A stretch of DNA of 64,000 bases, taken from contig NZ_JAAOIR010000004.1 in the NCBI RefSeq assembly GCF_011440375.1, forward strand, positions 62,001 to 126,000. Reading direction: 5' to 3'. The notes beneath the pieces are model-generated. The model was not told the origin of the DNA. It was given only the letters and a program-made list of their open reading frames with translations, and searched no databases. A program made the translations under genes and the position numbers. Shown here one piece after another: positions 8,791-17,265 of this stretch (within the stretch, counting starts at the first letter, position 1; the number at the start of each line of letters is the position of its first letter). The DNA comes from Halorubellus sp. JP-L1. Its GTDB lineage: Archaea > Halobacteriota > Halobacteria > Halobacteriales > Natrialbaceae.

Positions 8791-9225
8791 TCAGTCCTCG
8801 GCGTCGTGGGCGTGCGCCTCCAGCGTCTCCAGGTCGACCGCGTCCAGCACGGATTCGTTCGTCGCCGCCAGCACCACCGGCGGCGCCGCCCGGCCCTCCA
8901 CGGCCTCCACCCAGCGGGGGAGGCAGACGCACCAGCGGTCGCCGGGCGAGAGCCCCGGGAACTGCAGGTCCGGCCGAGGCTCCCGGAGTTCGTTCCCCAT
9001 CGTCGCGGAGAACTCGAGGAACCGCTCGGTCAGCACCGCACACACCTCGTGCCGCCCCGGGTCCCGCGCCGGCATCGCGTGACACTCCCCGTCCCGGAGC
9101 ACGCCCGTCTCCGGGTCGCGCCCGCACGGCTCCAGGGGGTCGCCGTACACGTTCCGCTCCTCGCCATCGACCTCGAGGCGGCGGTCGTCGACGCCGCCGC
9201 CGCCGTCGCCGTCTGGTTCGTCCAT
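8791..9225 (-). CDS. DUF2237 family protein
   Basis: A 144-residue protein with the full DUF2237 signature: NVYGDPLEPCGRDPETGVLR, then HEVCAVLTERFLEFSATMGN, PRPDLQFPGLSPGDRWCVCL, and a C-terminal APPVVLAATNE. The family is widespread in bacteria and haloarchaea and its biochemical function is not known to me. Conserved Cys residues in LEPC, CHAMPAR, EVCAVLT and WCVC could bind a metal. The start at 9225 is selected over an upstream methionine because the extra 26 residues are not family-like. Confidence 0.9.
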   Translation of the reverse strand: MDEPDGDGGGGVDDRRLEVDGEERNVYGDPLEPCGRDPETGVLRDGECHAMPARDPGRHEVCAVLTERFLEFSATMGNELREPRPDLQFPGLSPGDRWCVCLPRWVEAVEGRAAPPVVLAATNESVLDAVDLETLEAHAHDAED

Positions 9226-9318
9226 GCTCGAACCTGCGTCGCGGCACGGAAAACGCTTCGTCGCCGACGCGCCCGCACCGAGCCCCGATCGACTACTCGG
9301 CACTTCGAGGCGGACCGC

Positions 9319-9930
9319 TCAGCACTTCGTGAACGACTGCGTGCCCGCGACGCCCCGCGGCGTCAGTCGGATCTTCGTCACCGCGCCCTGTGGCGTCGAC
9401 ACCGTGATCGTCGCCTCGCCGCCGTTCTCCAGGGGCGCGTCGGTCCCGTTCAGCGCCGCGCCGCGGACCGCCGCGACGTCGACCGTCAGCCGCACCATCC
9501 GCGACGTGTTCGTTAGCGTCCGCACGCGCTCGCCGTCGTCCATCAGCGTGTACCGCGACGCGTTCGCCGTCGCGTTCGAGTACGATAGCGCCGTGTGGAC
9601 CTGTCCGTCCGTGTAGAGGACGGTCGCGTTCGAGACGTTCACTGCGTCCCCGCCGGGTCGGAGGCGGACGTGGATCCACGCCTCCTCGATGCCGACCGGA
9701 TTCGATGCGACGGTACACGTCTTGTCCTGGACCTGGACGCCGCCGACGAGCTGGCCGACGGCGTCCTCGCCGGCGTCCGTCGCACGGTCCTGCATCATCC
9801 CTGCCATGTTGACGAGGACGCCAGCGGCGATCGCGGACACGATGATCATCGCGACGAACATGACGAGGATGCCGATGCCGACCTGCCCGCGGTCGTCGAC
9901 GCCCGTCACGCCACCCGCCCCCAGGGTCAT
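9319..9930 (-). CDS. archaellin-like protein (type IV pilin N-terminal signal)
   Basis: A 203-residue protein with a class III (preflagellin) signal: ...[20 protein letters not shown], where cleavage after G by the PibD peptidase would leave the hydrophobic GQVGIG helix that builds the archaellum core. The rest is a beta-rich, glycosylation-prone domain with several N-x-S/T sites (NVSNAT, NATANAS, NTS). Two cysteines occur, one in KTCTV at about 75 and one as the last residue (FTKC). It lies 49 bases downstream of a paralogue with the same cysteine layout. No other archaellum (arl) genes are in the window, so it may be a minor or alternative filament subunit. Confidence 0.82.
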   Translation of the reverse strand: MTLGAGGVTGVDDRGQVGIGILVMFVAMIIVSAIAAGVLVNMAGMMQDRATDAGEDAVGQLVGGVQVQDKTCTVASNPVGIEEAWIHVRLRPGGDAVNVSNATVLYTDGQVHTALSYSNATANASRYTLMDDGERVRTLTNTSRMVRLTVDVAAVRGAALNGTDAPLENGGEATITVSTPQGAVTKIRLTPRGVAGTQSFTKC

Positions 9931-9979
9931 GCGCAATCGCTTCGCGAAGCACCACCAAAACTGTTGTCGCCGCGACCGG

Positions 9980-10555
9980 TCAGCAGGCGACGAAGGACTC
10001 GCTCTCGCTCAACCCGCCAGGGGCGCGGACGCTCGTCGAGGCCACCGTCGCGTCATCGACGACGAGGTCGATGCTAGCGCGCTGCCCGGCCTCCAGCGGC
10101 CCCCCACGAACCGAGCTCACGTCCACGACGACCGTCAACGAGGTTCCGCGCTCGATGGTCGGGTCGAACGCCCCGCTGCCGTTTCGCACGCCGACCGCGC
10201 TCTCGCCCGGCTCGTCGGCGATCGCGAGGCGACGCTCGGTCGTCTCGTCGCCGTATCTGACCGCGGCGTCGGCGAGGTCGACCGTCCCGTTCCCCCGGTA
10301 GCGCATCGAGAGCGTGACCGTCTCGATCCCGGTCGCGTTCCCGTCTGCGCCGACGGTACACCGCGAGGAGTCCACGGCGAGTTGCGTCGGGTCACCGCCG
10401 CCACCGTCACTCGTGGCGAGGATCCAGAACGACCCCGCAAGTAGCGCGGTGACGATGGCGAGCCCGACGAACACCAGACCGACGGTGACGGCACTGGCGC
10501 GGTCGTCGCTCTGGCCACCCACGATCCGACGCCAAGCGACGCGACCCGGGCCCAT
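9980..10555 (-). CDS. divergent archaellin/pilin-like protein, paralogue of the next gene
   Basis: A 191-residue protein with the same plan as its downstream neighbour: a single N-terminal hydrophobic helix ([20 protein letters not shown]) after a charged pre-sequence, then a beta-rich ectodomain with an internal SRCTV cysteine motif and a C-terminal cysteine (SFVAC). Shared strings include [11 protein letters not shown] against [11 protein letters not shown] near the C-terminus. The processing site is degenerate (DRASAVT rather than RGQVGIG), so cleavage by PibD is less certain. A CCTAAAC element (TTTAGG on the minus strand, 10583-10589) lies about 28 nt before the ATG; a GTG at 10567 is an alternative start. 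First gene of a two-gene operon. Confidence 0.72.
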   Translation of the reverse strand: MGPGRVAWRRIVGGQSDDRASAVTVGLVFVGLAIVTALLAGSFWILATSDGGGGDPTQLAVDSSRCTVGADGNATGIETVTLSMRYRGNGTVDLADAAVRYGDETTERRLAIADEPGESAVGVRNGSGAFDPTIERGTSLTVVVDVSSVRGGPLEAGQRASIDLVVDDATVASTSVRAPGGLSESESFVAC

Positions 10556-11150
10556 CTCTACCGTCACTTCCGTCCAGTCCCTCCTAAACGTGCGCGTCGG
10601 CTCACGGTTCGAGTCGAGTTCGTTCGCCGGATCCCCTGCCCTCCGGGACAGCACCCACTCCTGCGTGCGGGTTGTTAGCACTGATGGGATAGTTTTATGT
10701 CAGCGGCCCCAGTTGATTTCGATACCCTGCGACGCCGACCTCTCGATCGGCGTCCAGCGCGACCCAACCATGTACATCGACCACATGAAGTCGGCGTCCA
10801 CTCGCGGTGTGAGTGGCAACGCCGTCGCCGGGGAAGGTGACGATGCCTACCCGGTCGACGGCGCCGACGAGCAGTGGTCCGCTGTGCGTGCGACTCAACC
10901 GGGTCGCCGCTATGCTCGGTCCGTTCTCGTCGGCGCCACGTGACCTCGTGTCCGTGACGGTGTGCCGCTTCGACGTCTAACCGTCGAGGCGACGCCACGT
11001 CCGCCGACGGCACTCCTCGGACCGGGCGAGTTCTTCGCCCCGTCTCCTGGATCCTCGGCGGCGACGCCGCACGGCCACGAGTTCTCACGACCCGACCGAA
11101 CCCGAGCCCCGGGTCCGCGATCGGCCGCGAGCTGACGACCGCCGCCGGTC

Positions 11151-11168
11151 GCGACTGACGTCAGTCGC
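11151..11168. repeat. perfect 18-bp palindrome GCGACTGACGTCAGTCGC
   Basis: The sequence equals its own reverse complement over 18 bases. It could be a dimeric regulator site or a cruciform-forming element within the gene-poor stretch. Confidence 0.6.
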
Positions 11169-11213
11169 CGGCCCCGTCGCAGTTGCGGTCCGAACGCTCG
11201 CTCGCGGTCGCAT

Positions 11214-11231
11214 CCCCCGATTCGTCGGGGG
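11214..11231. repeat. perfect hairpin with TTCG loop
   Basis: CCCCCGA-TTCG-TCGGGGG: a 7-bp stem with a UUCG-type tetraloop if transcribed on the plus strand. Such loops stabilise RNA; it may be a terminator or part of a structured RNA. Confidence 0.55.
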
Positions 11232-11339
11232 CGAAGAGACGCATCGCCGTCGAACGACTAGCCGCGGCGCCGTCCCGCGCCCGGCCCCGCTGACGCAAGC
11301 CCCTCCCCCACGCTCGCGCCCGTGGATGATCCGGCATCC

Positions 11340-11359
11340 CACGACCCTGCGAGGTCGTG
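11340..11359. repeat. perfect hairpin CACGACC/GGTCGTG
   Basis: A 7-bp stem with a 6-nt loop (CTGCGA), ending 25 bases before the ATG of the small protein gene at 11385. If transcribed it would lie in that gene's leader. Confidence 0.5.
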
Positions 11360-11384
11360 CGCGTTCGACTCGCGCCGGGCGTCT

Positions 11385-11702
11385 ATGGTAGCGTCAACCA
11401 TACGCCACCGATTCGAGGCGACCGCCCACCTCACCGTCCGCGTCCCCCACGGCGCCGACGGTGACATGACCACCGGTGCACGCACGGTCCTCCGCCGCCT
11501 CGACGCCCTCGACGGCGTCGAGATAGACCGCGTCACCGGCCTCACCCCGGGCCTGAACGCGCTCGAGGTCGACGTCGAGGTCACGGCGACGATCGCCGTC
11601 GCCGAGGACGGCGACGAGACCGAGGCCCGCGCGACGCTCGAGGACGGCACCGGCGTCGAGGCCGTTCACGACCTCGCCGTCGAACCCGCCGCCGGCGCGT
11701 AA
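11385..11702 (+). CDS. small acidic hypothetical protein
   Basis: A 105-residue acidic protein of alternating beta/alpha character (RHRFEATAHLTVRVPHGAD, then TVLRRLDALDGVEIDRVTGL, then EVDVEVTATIAVAEDG), resembling a ferredoxin-like or ACT-like alpha/beta fold. It has no cysteines, no membrane segment and no signal. The base composition and acidity fit a real haloarchaeal gene. I do not recognise the family. Start at ATG 11385 leaves out a basic, non-coding-looking extension. Confidence 0.6.
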   Translation: MVASTIRHRFEATAHLTVRVPHGADGDMTTGARTVLRRLDALDGVEIDRVTGLTPGLNALEVDVEVTATIAVAEDGDETEARATLEDGTGVEAVHDLAVEPAAGA

Positions 11703-11860
11703 CCGACGCCGTGCACTGGCCGCGACGCGGAGCGCTGTCGTCCCATCCTCGCGTCTTCGACCGTCGAGCGACGGTCTCGCGCCGGCCACGACGAGGCTAT
11801 CGTCGATTCGCCGTGCGCGCGCGATTCCGAGCAGCACCGAACCAACTACCCAAAGATTTA

Positions 11861-11870
11861 CTATTTATCC
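11861..11870 (+). promoter_or_regulatory. TATA box of the MTH865-family gene
   Basis: CTATTTATCC ends 20 nt before the ATG at 11890; surrounding AT-rich sequence (AAAGATTTACTATTTATC) makes it one of the strongest promoters in the window. Leaderless spacing. Confidence 0.7.
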
Positions 11871-11889
11871 CCGTGAAGGTCGAGTCGTT

Positions 11890-12141
11890 ATGGCAGACGA
11901 GCAAGACCTTCGCGAACAGATGGAAGACGCGTTCGGTGGCGCCGACTACCCGATCTCGAGCCCGATGGACCTCGTCCCCGCGCTCCCCAACGGTCCCGGC
12001 ACGCGCTTCGAGTCCGGCGACTTCTCCATGACGGCCATGGAGCTCCAGACGAAACTGCCGGGCGGGGACTTTCCCTACGACGACGTCGAGTCCTTCGTCG
12101 ACGACGTCATCGAGAACCTCAAGGACGAAGGCCACATCTGA
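11890..12141 (+). CDS. MTH865-like family protein
   Basis: An 83-residue acidic, helical protein of the MTH865-like family: ADEQDLREQMEDAFGGADYP, then PMDLVPALPNGPGTRFESG, then FPYDDVESFVDDVIENL. Family length and the 'SPMDLVPALP.GP.T.F..G' core are complete. The family is small, soluble and archaeal; a structure is known for the Methanothermobacter protein but the role is not established. The strong TATA box suggests high expression. Single-gene transcript. Confidence 0.85.
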   Translation: MADEQDLREQMEDAFGGADYPISSPMDLVPALPNGPGTRFESGDFSMTAMELQTKLPGGDFPYDDVESFVDDVIENLKDEGHI

Positions 12142-12261
12142 ACGCCGCCGACGGCGCCCGGGCGTGACGACGGGCGCATCTCGTCTTCTCGAATCTCCAG
12201 CCCCGATCCACGAGCCGCCGCTACACTGAACCCGTCCGCGCCCGAACGCCCGAACGAAACC

Positions 12262-13131
12262 GTGACTCCCTCCTCGTTCGACGCCGTCTCCGTCGTGGAC
12301 ACGGAACTGTTCGGCGCACCCGGACTGCACGCCGCGTACCTCGTCGAGGGTCCCGAGCCGGTACTCGTCGACGCGGGCGCCGCGCCGGCCGCGGACGTCG
12401 TCGAGGCGGCCGTACACGAGCACGGCGTCGACGCAGAGGCGCTCTCGGCGATCGTCCCGACGCACGTCCACCTCGACCACGCGGGCGCGGTCGGCGACCT
12501 CGCCGAGCGGTTCCCGAACGCGACCGTGTACGTCCACGAACGCGGACTGCCGTATTTGACCGACGCCGACCGTCTCGAGCGTCTCGTCGAGAGCGCGCGA
12601 GCGGCGGTCGGTGACGCGGTCGCCGACCAGTACGGGACGCCGAAGACCGTCTACCCGGACCGCACCGTCGCCATCGCCGACGGCGACGTCGTCCCATGCG
12701 GTGACCGCGACCTCGACGTCGTGCACGCACCCGGTCACGCCCCCCATCAGGTCGCGCTTTCCGACCCGGCGTCGGGCGTCCTGTTCGCCGGTGACGCCGC
12801 CGGGATGACCCTCGGTGGCGACCTTCTCCCGACCACGCCCGCGCCCGACTTCGACCTCGACGAGTCGCTCGCGACCCTCGAGCGACTCCGCGCACGCGAC
12901 CCCGACGCCGTCTGCTACGGTCACTTCGGCGTCCGCGAGGACGCCGTCGACGCCCTCGACGCGTACGCGGAACTGCTCCCGGCGTGGGTCGACGCCGTCG
13001 AGGCCGCGCTCGACGACCCCGACGTCGACGACCGGGGCGCGCTCGTCTCCCGCCTCCGCGAGAACTGGGCGAGTCCCACGCTCGAACGCGACGTCCACGG
13101 CGTCGTGCACGCACTCGACGCCGACAGCTGA
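12262..13131 (+). CDS. MBL-fold metallo-hydrolase
   Basis: A 289-residue metallo-beta-lactamase-fold protein. Metal-binding motif THVHLDHAG at about 70-78, next ligand His in APGHAPHQ near 160, Asp in FAGDAAGM near 179, and a C-terminal His in CYGHFG near 217. Such proteins hydrolyse thioesters, lactones or related substrates; the substrate cannot be told. The start codon is GTG at 12262, preceded by no clear SD; the N-terminus (FDAVSVVDTELFG) fits the first strand of the fold. Lies between two independent genes. Confidence 0.88.
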   Translation: MTPSSFDAVSVVDTELFGAPGLHAAYLVEGPEPVLVDAGAAPAADVVEAAVHEHGVDAEALSAIVPTHVHLDHAGAVGDLAERFPNATVYVHERGLPYLTDADRLERLVESARAAVGDAVADQYGTPKTVYPDRTVAIADGDVVPCGDRDLDVVHAPGHAPHQVALSDPASGVLFAGDAAGMTLGGDLLPTTPAPDFDLDESLATLERLRARDPDAVCYGHFGVREDAVDALDAYAELLPAWVDAVEAALDDPDVDDRGALVSRLRENWASPTLERDVHGVVHALDADS

Positions 13132-13157
13132 GTCACCGCGCGAGAACCGCCACCCAC

Positions 13158-13164
13158 ATTTATC
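13158..13164 (+). promoter_or_regulatory. TATA box of the uspA-like operon
   Basis: ATTTATC located about 25 nt before the ATG at 13189, leaderless spacing. Confidence 0.65.
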
Positions 13165-13188
13165 CTGTTGTCAGTCCGATATCCGACC

Positions 13189-13623
13189 ATGAGCAGACAC
13201 GTTCTGGTTCCGTTCGACGAATCCAATGGCTCCGAGCACGCCCTCGAGCACGCGCTCGAACAGCATCCCGACGCCACCATCACGCTCCTGCACGTCGTCG
13301 ACCTGATGGAAGCCGGGTACTCCACTCCGGTCGACGGCACCCTCCCCGGGTTCTGGGAGGACTGGTTCGAGAGCGAGAAGGCCCAGGCCGAGGAGTTGTT
13401 CGAGGGAGCGCGAGCGCGAGCGAGCGAGGCGGGCGTCGAAGTGGAGACCGAGACCGTCGTCGGACGGCCGACGCGAGCGATCAACGACTACGCCGAGGAG
13501 CACGACGTCGACCACGTCGTGATGGGGAGTCACGGCCGGTCGGGCGTCTCGCGCGTCCTCCTGGGGAGCGTCGCCGAGGGCGTCGTACGCCGTGCACCCG
13601 TTCCGGTCACGGTCGTCCGATGA
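13189..13623 (+). CDS. universal stress protein (UspA family)
   Basis: A 144-residue single UspA domain: MSRHVLVPFDESNGSEHALE at the N-terminus and the ATP-binding loop HVVMGSHGRSGVSRVLLGSV near the C-terminus (G-2x-G-9x-G-S/T type, followed by RRAPVPVTVVR). ATP-binding Usp proteins bind and sometimes hydrolyse ATP and act in stress response. Its stop overlaps the start of the following gene (ATGA at 13620-13623), so the two are coupled. Confidence 0.93.
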   Translation: MSRHVLVPFDESNGSEHALEHALEQHPDATITLLHVVDLMEAGYSTPVDGTLPGFWEDWFESEKAQAEELFEGARARASEAGVEVETETVVGRPTRAINDYAEEHDVDHVVMGSHGRSGVSRVLLGSVAEGVVRRAPVPVTVVR

Positions 13624-14087
13624 CGATGCAGCTCCGCGGCGACCCCGACCGCGAGTGGGCGGACGCGTTCCTCGACTCCCAGACCATCCCGATCCGCGTC
13701 GCGACACGGACGCCCGCGGGCGGGCTCTGGATGCTCTCGCTGTGGTACGGGTACGAGCCCGGGGACGGCTCGCTCCACCTGGCGACGTCCGCGAGTGCGC
13801 AGGTCGTCGAGTACCTCGAGCACGACCCGGAACTCGCGTTCGAGGTGTCCACGAACCAGCCGCCGTACCGCGGCGTCCGCGGCCAGGGCGAGGCGTCGCT
13901 CGAACCCGACGACGAGAAGGCACTCCTCCGGGCGCTCGTCGACGAGTACCTCGGTGACCGCGACACCGACCTCGCGAACTGGCTGCTCCGGGACGACCGC
14001 GAGGAGATCCACGTCACCGTCGACGTCGACCGCGCGTACGCCTGGGACTACAGCGACCGAATGAGCGCAGCGGATTCGACCGACTGA
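13620..14087 (+). CDS. pyridoxamine 5'-phosphate oxidase-like FMN-binding family protein
   Basis: A 155-residue protein with a split-barrel flavin-reductase/pyridoxamine-oxidase-like fold: FLDSQTIPIRVATRTPAGGL, WMLSLWYGYEPGDGSLHLAT, then a strand pair LAFEVSTNQPPYRGVRGQGE, which is typical of this family. It lacks a general-stress C-terminal extension. It probably binds FMN or a related cofactor (F420 is possible in archaea). Start ATG at 13620 overlaps the uspA stop; an internal ATG at 13626 is the alternative. Co-transcription with uspA suggests a role under redox or general stress. Confidence 0.8.
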   Translation: MTMQLRGDPDREWADAFLDSQTIPIRVATRTPAGGLWMLSLWYGYEPGDGSLHLATSASAQVVEYLEHDPELAFEVSTNQPPYRGVRGQGEASLEPDDEKALLRALVDEYLGDRDTDLANWLLRDDREEIHVTVDVDRAYAWDYSDRMSAADSTD

Positions 14088-14159
14088 CGGGACGGGACGA
14101 GCACTGGTTGGGGTTCTGGGACCGATGCGGTTAGGGCGCTGGCGGCCGCAGTGACGGCC

Positions 14160-15737
14160 ATGTCGAGTCTTCCGGACGCTTCCGTCCTGCCGCCGCGGCT
14201 GTCGCCTCGGTCGTTCGATCGCTGGAACGGGCTCGTGACCGCCGGCGAGGACGCGGACGGTCGCGAGGTCCTCGCGCCGTTCACGGGCGAGGCGTTCGGT
14301 TCCGTGCCGACGTCGACGCCAGCGGACGTCGACCGCGCTGTCGGGGACGCTCGCGACGCGCACGAGCGGTGGGCGGACCGCGACGTCGAGGCGCGCGCTG
14401 CGGTGTTCGAGCGCTTCCACGACCTCATCCTGGACCGCCGCGAGGAACTCCTGGACGTGATGCAACTCGAGTCCGGGAAGAGCCGCGGGGACGCCTACGA
14501 GGAGGTGATGGACGTCGCGATGACGGCGCGGTACTACGCGACGCGCGCTGGCGACCAGCTCGCGAGCGAACGTCGCCGTGGCGCGCTCCCGTTCCTGTCG
14601 ACCGCTCGCGTCCACCACGACCCGGTCGGGGTCGTCGGTATCATCGCGCCATGGAACTACCCCCTCACGCTCGCCGTCGGCGACGCCATCCCCGCCCTGC
14701 TCGCCGGGAACGCGGTCGTGCTCAAGCCCGCCGGTGAGACCCCCTATACTGCGCTCGCGACCGTGGAACTCCTTCGCGAAGCCGGGCTGCCCCACGACGC
14801 GTTCCACGTCGTCGCTGGGGAGGGGAAACGCCTCGGGGACCCCCTGATCGAGCGCGTCGACTACGTGTCGTTCACGGGCAGTACCGCCGTCGGGCGTCAG
14901 ATCGCGGCGAAGGCCGGGGAGGAACTCGTCGACGCGTCGCTCGAACTCGGCGGCAAGAACCCGATATACGTGCGGCCGGACGTCGACGTCGACACCGCGG
15001 TCGAGCGCACCATCGGTGCGTGCTTCACGAACGCCGGCCAGCTCTGTATCAGCGCGGAACGCGTCTACGTCCACGAGGACGTCTACGACGCGTTCGCGCG
15101 GCGGTTCGTCGACGCCGTCGGCGATCTGACTCTCGACTCGAACTACGGGTACGGCGTCGACGTCGGCTCGCTCGTCTCCGAGAGTCAACTCGAGCGCGTG
15201 AAGCGCCACGTCGCCGACGCGCGCGAACGCGGCGCGACCGTCGAAGTCGGCGGCGAGACCCGCCCGGACGTCGGTCCGTACTTCTACGCGCCGACGGTGC
15301 TGACGGACCTCCCAGCGGACGCGACCGCGGCGTGCGAGGAGACGTTCGGGCCGGTCGTCGGCATGGAGTCCGTCGCGAACGACGCCGAAGCGGTCGCGGA
15401 GGCGAACGACACCGAGTACGGCCTGCACGCGTGCATCCTCTCCGGGGACGTGAAGCGAGCGCGCGCCATCGCGCAGGACGTCGACGCCGGCACCGTCGCC
15501 ATCAACGACGGCTACATGACGGCGTGGGCTGCCCACGACGCCCCGATGGGCGGCCGGAACGACTCCGGCCTCGGTCGCCGCCACGGCCCCGAGGGCATCG
15601 AGCGCTTCACGGAATCGAAGACCGTCACCACGTCCCGCGCACTCCCGTTCTCGCCCGTCAGCGGCCCGACGGCGCTCGAAGCGAAGGTGCTCGCCACCGG
15701 CCTCAAACTCTGGCGGCGAATCCCGTTCTTGCGGTGA
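14160..15737 (+). CDS. NAD(P)-dependent aldehyde dehydrogenase
   Basis: A 525-residue aldehyde dehydrogenase of the succinate-semialdehyde dehydrogenase group. Seen: substrate/NAD region GVVGIIAPWNYPLTLAVGDA, the Rossmann motif FTGSTAVGRQIAAKAG, the catalytic Glu in SLELGGKNPIYV, the catalytic Cys in TNAGQLCISAERVYV and the C-terminal PMGGRNDSGLGRRHG. Length is normal plus a slightly longer C-terminal tail (TGLKLWRRIPFLR). GTG at 14151 in the same frame is a possible longer start. Substrate not determined. Monocistronic. Confidence 0.92.
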   Translation: MSSLPDASVLPPRLSPRSFDRWNGLVTAGEDADGREVLAPFTGEAFGSVPTSTPADVDRAVGDARDAHERWADRDVEARAAVFERFHDLILDRREELLDVMQLESGKSRGDAYEEVMDVAMTARYYATRAGDQLASERRRGALPFLSTARVHHDPVGVVGIIAPWNYPLTLAVGDAIPALLAGNAVVLKPAGETPYTALATVELLREAGLPHDAFHVVAGEGKRLGDPLIERVDYVSFTGSTAVGRQIAAKAGEELVDASLELGGKNPIYVRPDVDVDTAVERTIGACFTNAGQLCISAERVYVHEDVYDAFARRFVDAVGDLTLDSNYGYGVDVGSLVSESQLERVKRHVADARERGATVEVGGETRPDVGPYFYAPTVLTDLPADATAACEETFGPVVGMESVANDAEAVAEANDTEYGLHACILSGDVKRARAIAQDVDAGTVAINDGYMTAWAAHDAPMGGRNDSGLGRRHGPEGIERFTESKTVTTSRALPFSPVSGPTALEAKVLATGLKLWRRIPFLR

Positions 15738-15771
15738 CGATACCGACCGCTGAAGGAGAGACGATCCCGCA

Positions 15772-17265
15772 CTACGCGTCGGTCGACCCGGTTCTCGCGA
15801 GGCACGCGAACGCGACGAGCGCGACCGACAGGAGGCCGAGCGCCGTCAGCGCGCGCCCCTCCGACACGCCCGTCATTAGCGGGACGAAGAAGTGCGTCGC
15901 GAGCGACGCGACGACGACCGCGAGGGCGCCGACGGCGAGCGTCGCGAGGACGTGCACGGCCTCTATCGTCTGCGTGGACGCGGCCCGCCCGAGTTCCGTG
16001 CCGAGCGTCACCGAGTACTCGCCGACGTCCCAGACCGCGAGCGACGCGGCCATCGCGACGAATACCGCCGGTGCCGGAGCGCCGGCGAACGCACCGGCGA
16101 CGCCGGCGACGAACAGCGACGCCCCACCGAACACGAACCCGCTCGCGTGCTCGGGCACGAACGGTAGCCCGAACGCGGCGACGTAGAAGAACAGGCAGCC
16201 GCCGACGACGACGAGGACGCCGGAAACGCCCGCGAGCACCGACGGGCCAACCCCGTACGCGTCGACGACGCCGGTCACGACCGACTCCTCGCCCGCGAGC
16301 CAGCGCACGAGCGCCTCGAACCCGGGGATGCTCGTGACGACGACGACGACCGTCGACAGCGCGACGCCGCCGGTCGCGAACGCGAGGGACTTCGGCGGCC
16401 GATTCCCGAGGACCGACACGACTGACCTGCGGACGAACGCTGCGATCGGGAGCGTCGCGAGCACGGCCGCGAGCACGAGGAGTGCCCCGTGGAGGTAGAC
16501 GCTCGAGAGGACCACGGCCGCGATCACGCCGACGGGCCCGGCGAGCGCGAGCACGAAGTCGAACAGTGCCGCGCCACCGGGGAGAGCGACGAGGAGCACC
16601 TGGACGCCCAGGAGCAGCCAGACGCTCGTCGGGACGTCCCGGACGCCCATCGCGTCGACGTCCGACGCGGACCGTTCCGGATCGAGTTCGGCCGCCGCCC
16701 GCCCCGCTTTCGTCGCGAGCACGCCGACGAGCAGGAACTCGAACTGGAGCGCGACGAACCCGACCATCGGCGTCACTCCCAGGAGCACCGCGAACACCCC
16801 CCACGAGCCGCCGATGGCGGACCCGACAACGTTGGCGTACAGCGCCGCCGCGACGAACGTCCCGACGAGCGTCGCGACGAACGACCGCGAGAGCGCGGCG
16901 AACACCGGCCCGACGACCTCGTCGGGGTCGACGAGCGCCGAGACGGTGGTCACGCCGACGGCCGCCGGGACGGTGGCGACCAGGAGCGCGTCGGTGAACG
17001 TCCGCTTCTGGAGAGCGAGCGCGAGCACGACGAACACGGACGCGACCACGAGCAGCGTGCTGCCGCGGACGCGCGACCGAAGCGCGTCCTCGGACACGTC
17101 CCGAGCGGCGACGCCGAACGCGAGGCCGCCCACGATACCGAGCGCAGTCTGGAGCGCGTACCCCGCGCTGACGCCGAGCACTGCCGTGGCGACCGCTGCG
17201 ATGGCGACCGCCGTCCGGGCGCCGAGCGTGGTCCGCGAGCCGTCGAAGGAGTACGCGTCAGTCAC
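15772..17265 (-). CDS. large polytopic membrane protein of the DUF58 operon (DUF7519-like)
   Basis: A 497-residue, very hydrophobic protein with about 12 predicted membrane segments and no recognisable enzymatic motif. The start is the GTG at 17265, which overlaps the stop codon of the DUF58 gene (GTGA), as in a tightly coupled operon; an upstream methionine lies well inside the DUF58 gene and is rejected. It is the last gene of the operon DUF4129-like, DUF7269-like, DUF58, membrane protein. In haloarchaea such clusters usually carry a MoxR ATPase too, which I do not see here. Probably part of a membrane complex for assembly or surveillance of exported proteins; this is inference. Confidence 0.72.
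   Translation of the reverse strand: MTDAYSFDGSRTTLGARTAVAIAAVATAVLGVSAGYALQTALGIVGGLAFGVAARDVSEDALRSRVRGSTLLVVASVFVVLALALQKRTFTDALLVATVPAAVGVTTVSALVDPDEVVGPVFAALSRSFVATLVGTFVAAALYANVVGSAIGGSWGVFAVLLGVTPMVGFVALQFEFLLVGVLATKAGRAAAELDPERSASDVDAMGVRDVPTSVWLLLGVQVLLVALPGGAALFDFVLALAGPVGVIAAVVLSSVYLHGALLVLAAVLATLPIAAFVRRSVVSVLGNRPPKSLAFATGGVALSTVVVVVTSIPGFEALVRWLAGEESVVTGVVDAYGVGPSVLAGVSGVLVVVGGCLFFYVAAFGLPFVPEHASGFVFGGASLFVAGVAGAFAGAPAPAVFVAMAASLAVWDVGEYSVTLGTELGRAASTQTIEAVHVLATLAVGALAVVVASLATHFFVPLMTGVSEGRALTALGLLSVALVAFACLARTGSTDA

Larger units (their letters stand above)
10556..11384. other. long gene-poor stretch with inverted repeats
   Basis: About 830 bp without a gene I can support on either strand; open frames here have arginine-rich shadow composition. 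What is visible: a T-rich box (AGTTTTATG) at about 10690-10700, a perfect 18-bp palindrome at 11151-11168, and two perfect hairpins at 11214-11231 and 11340-11359 (listed separately). It separates the archaellin pair from the small protein at 11385. It may hold a structured RNA or be a decayed gene. Confidence 0.5.

Noticed and set aside
9931-9936. TTG start two codons upstream of the archaellin ATG
   Set aside because: The ATG at 9930 is adequate and the two extra residues add nothing.
10695-10898. 67-codon minus-strand gene and plus-strand frame 10314-10943
   Set aside because: No promoter spacing, no recognisable fold or family, and composition like shadow frames; left as gene-poor.
13530-15584. 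684-codon open frame on the minus strand across the aldehyde dehydrogenase
   Set aside because: It is the antisense shadow of a gene with clear catalytic motifs; high G+C gives long stop-free antisense frames. Same for 3396-5396 opposite the histidine kinase and 6206-7534 opposite the phosphatase.
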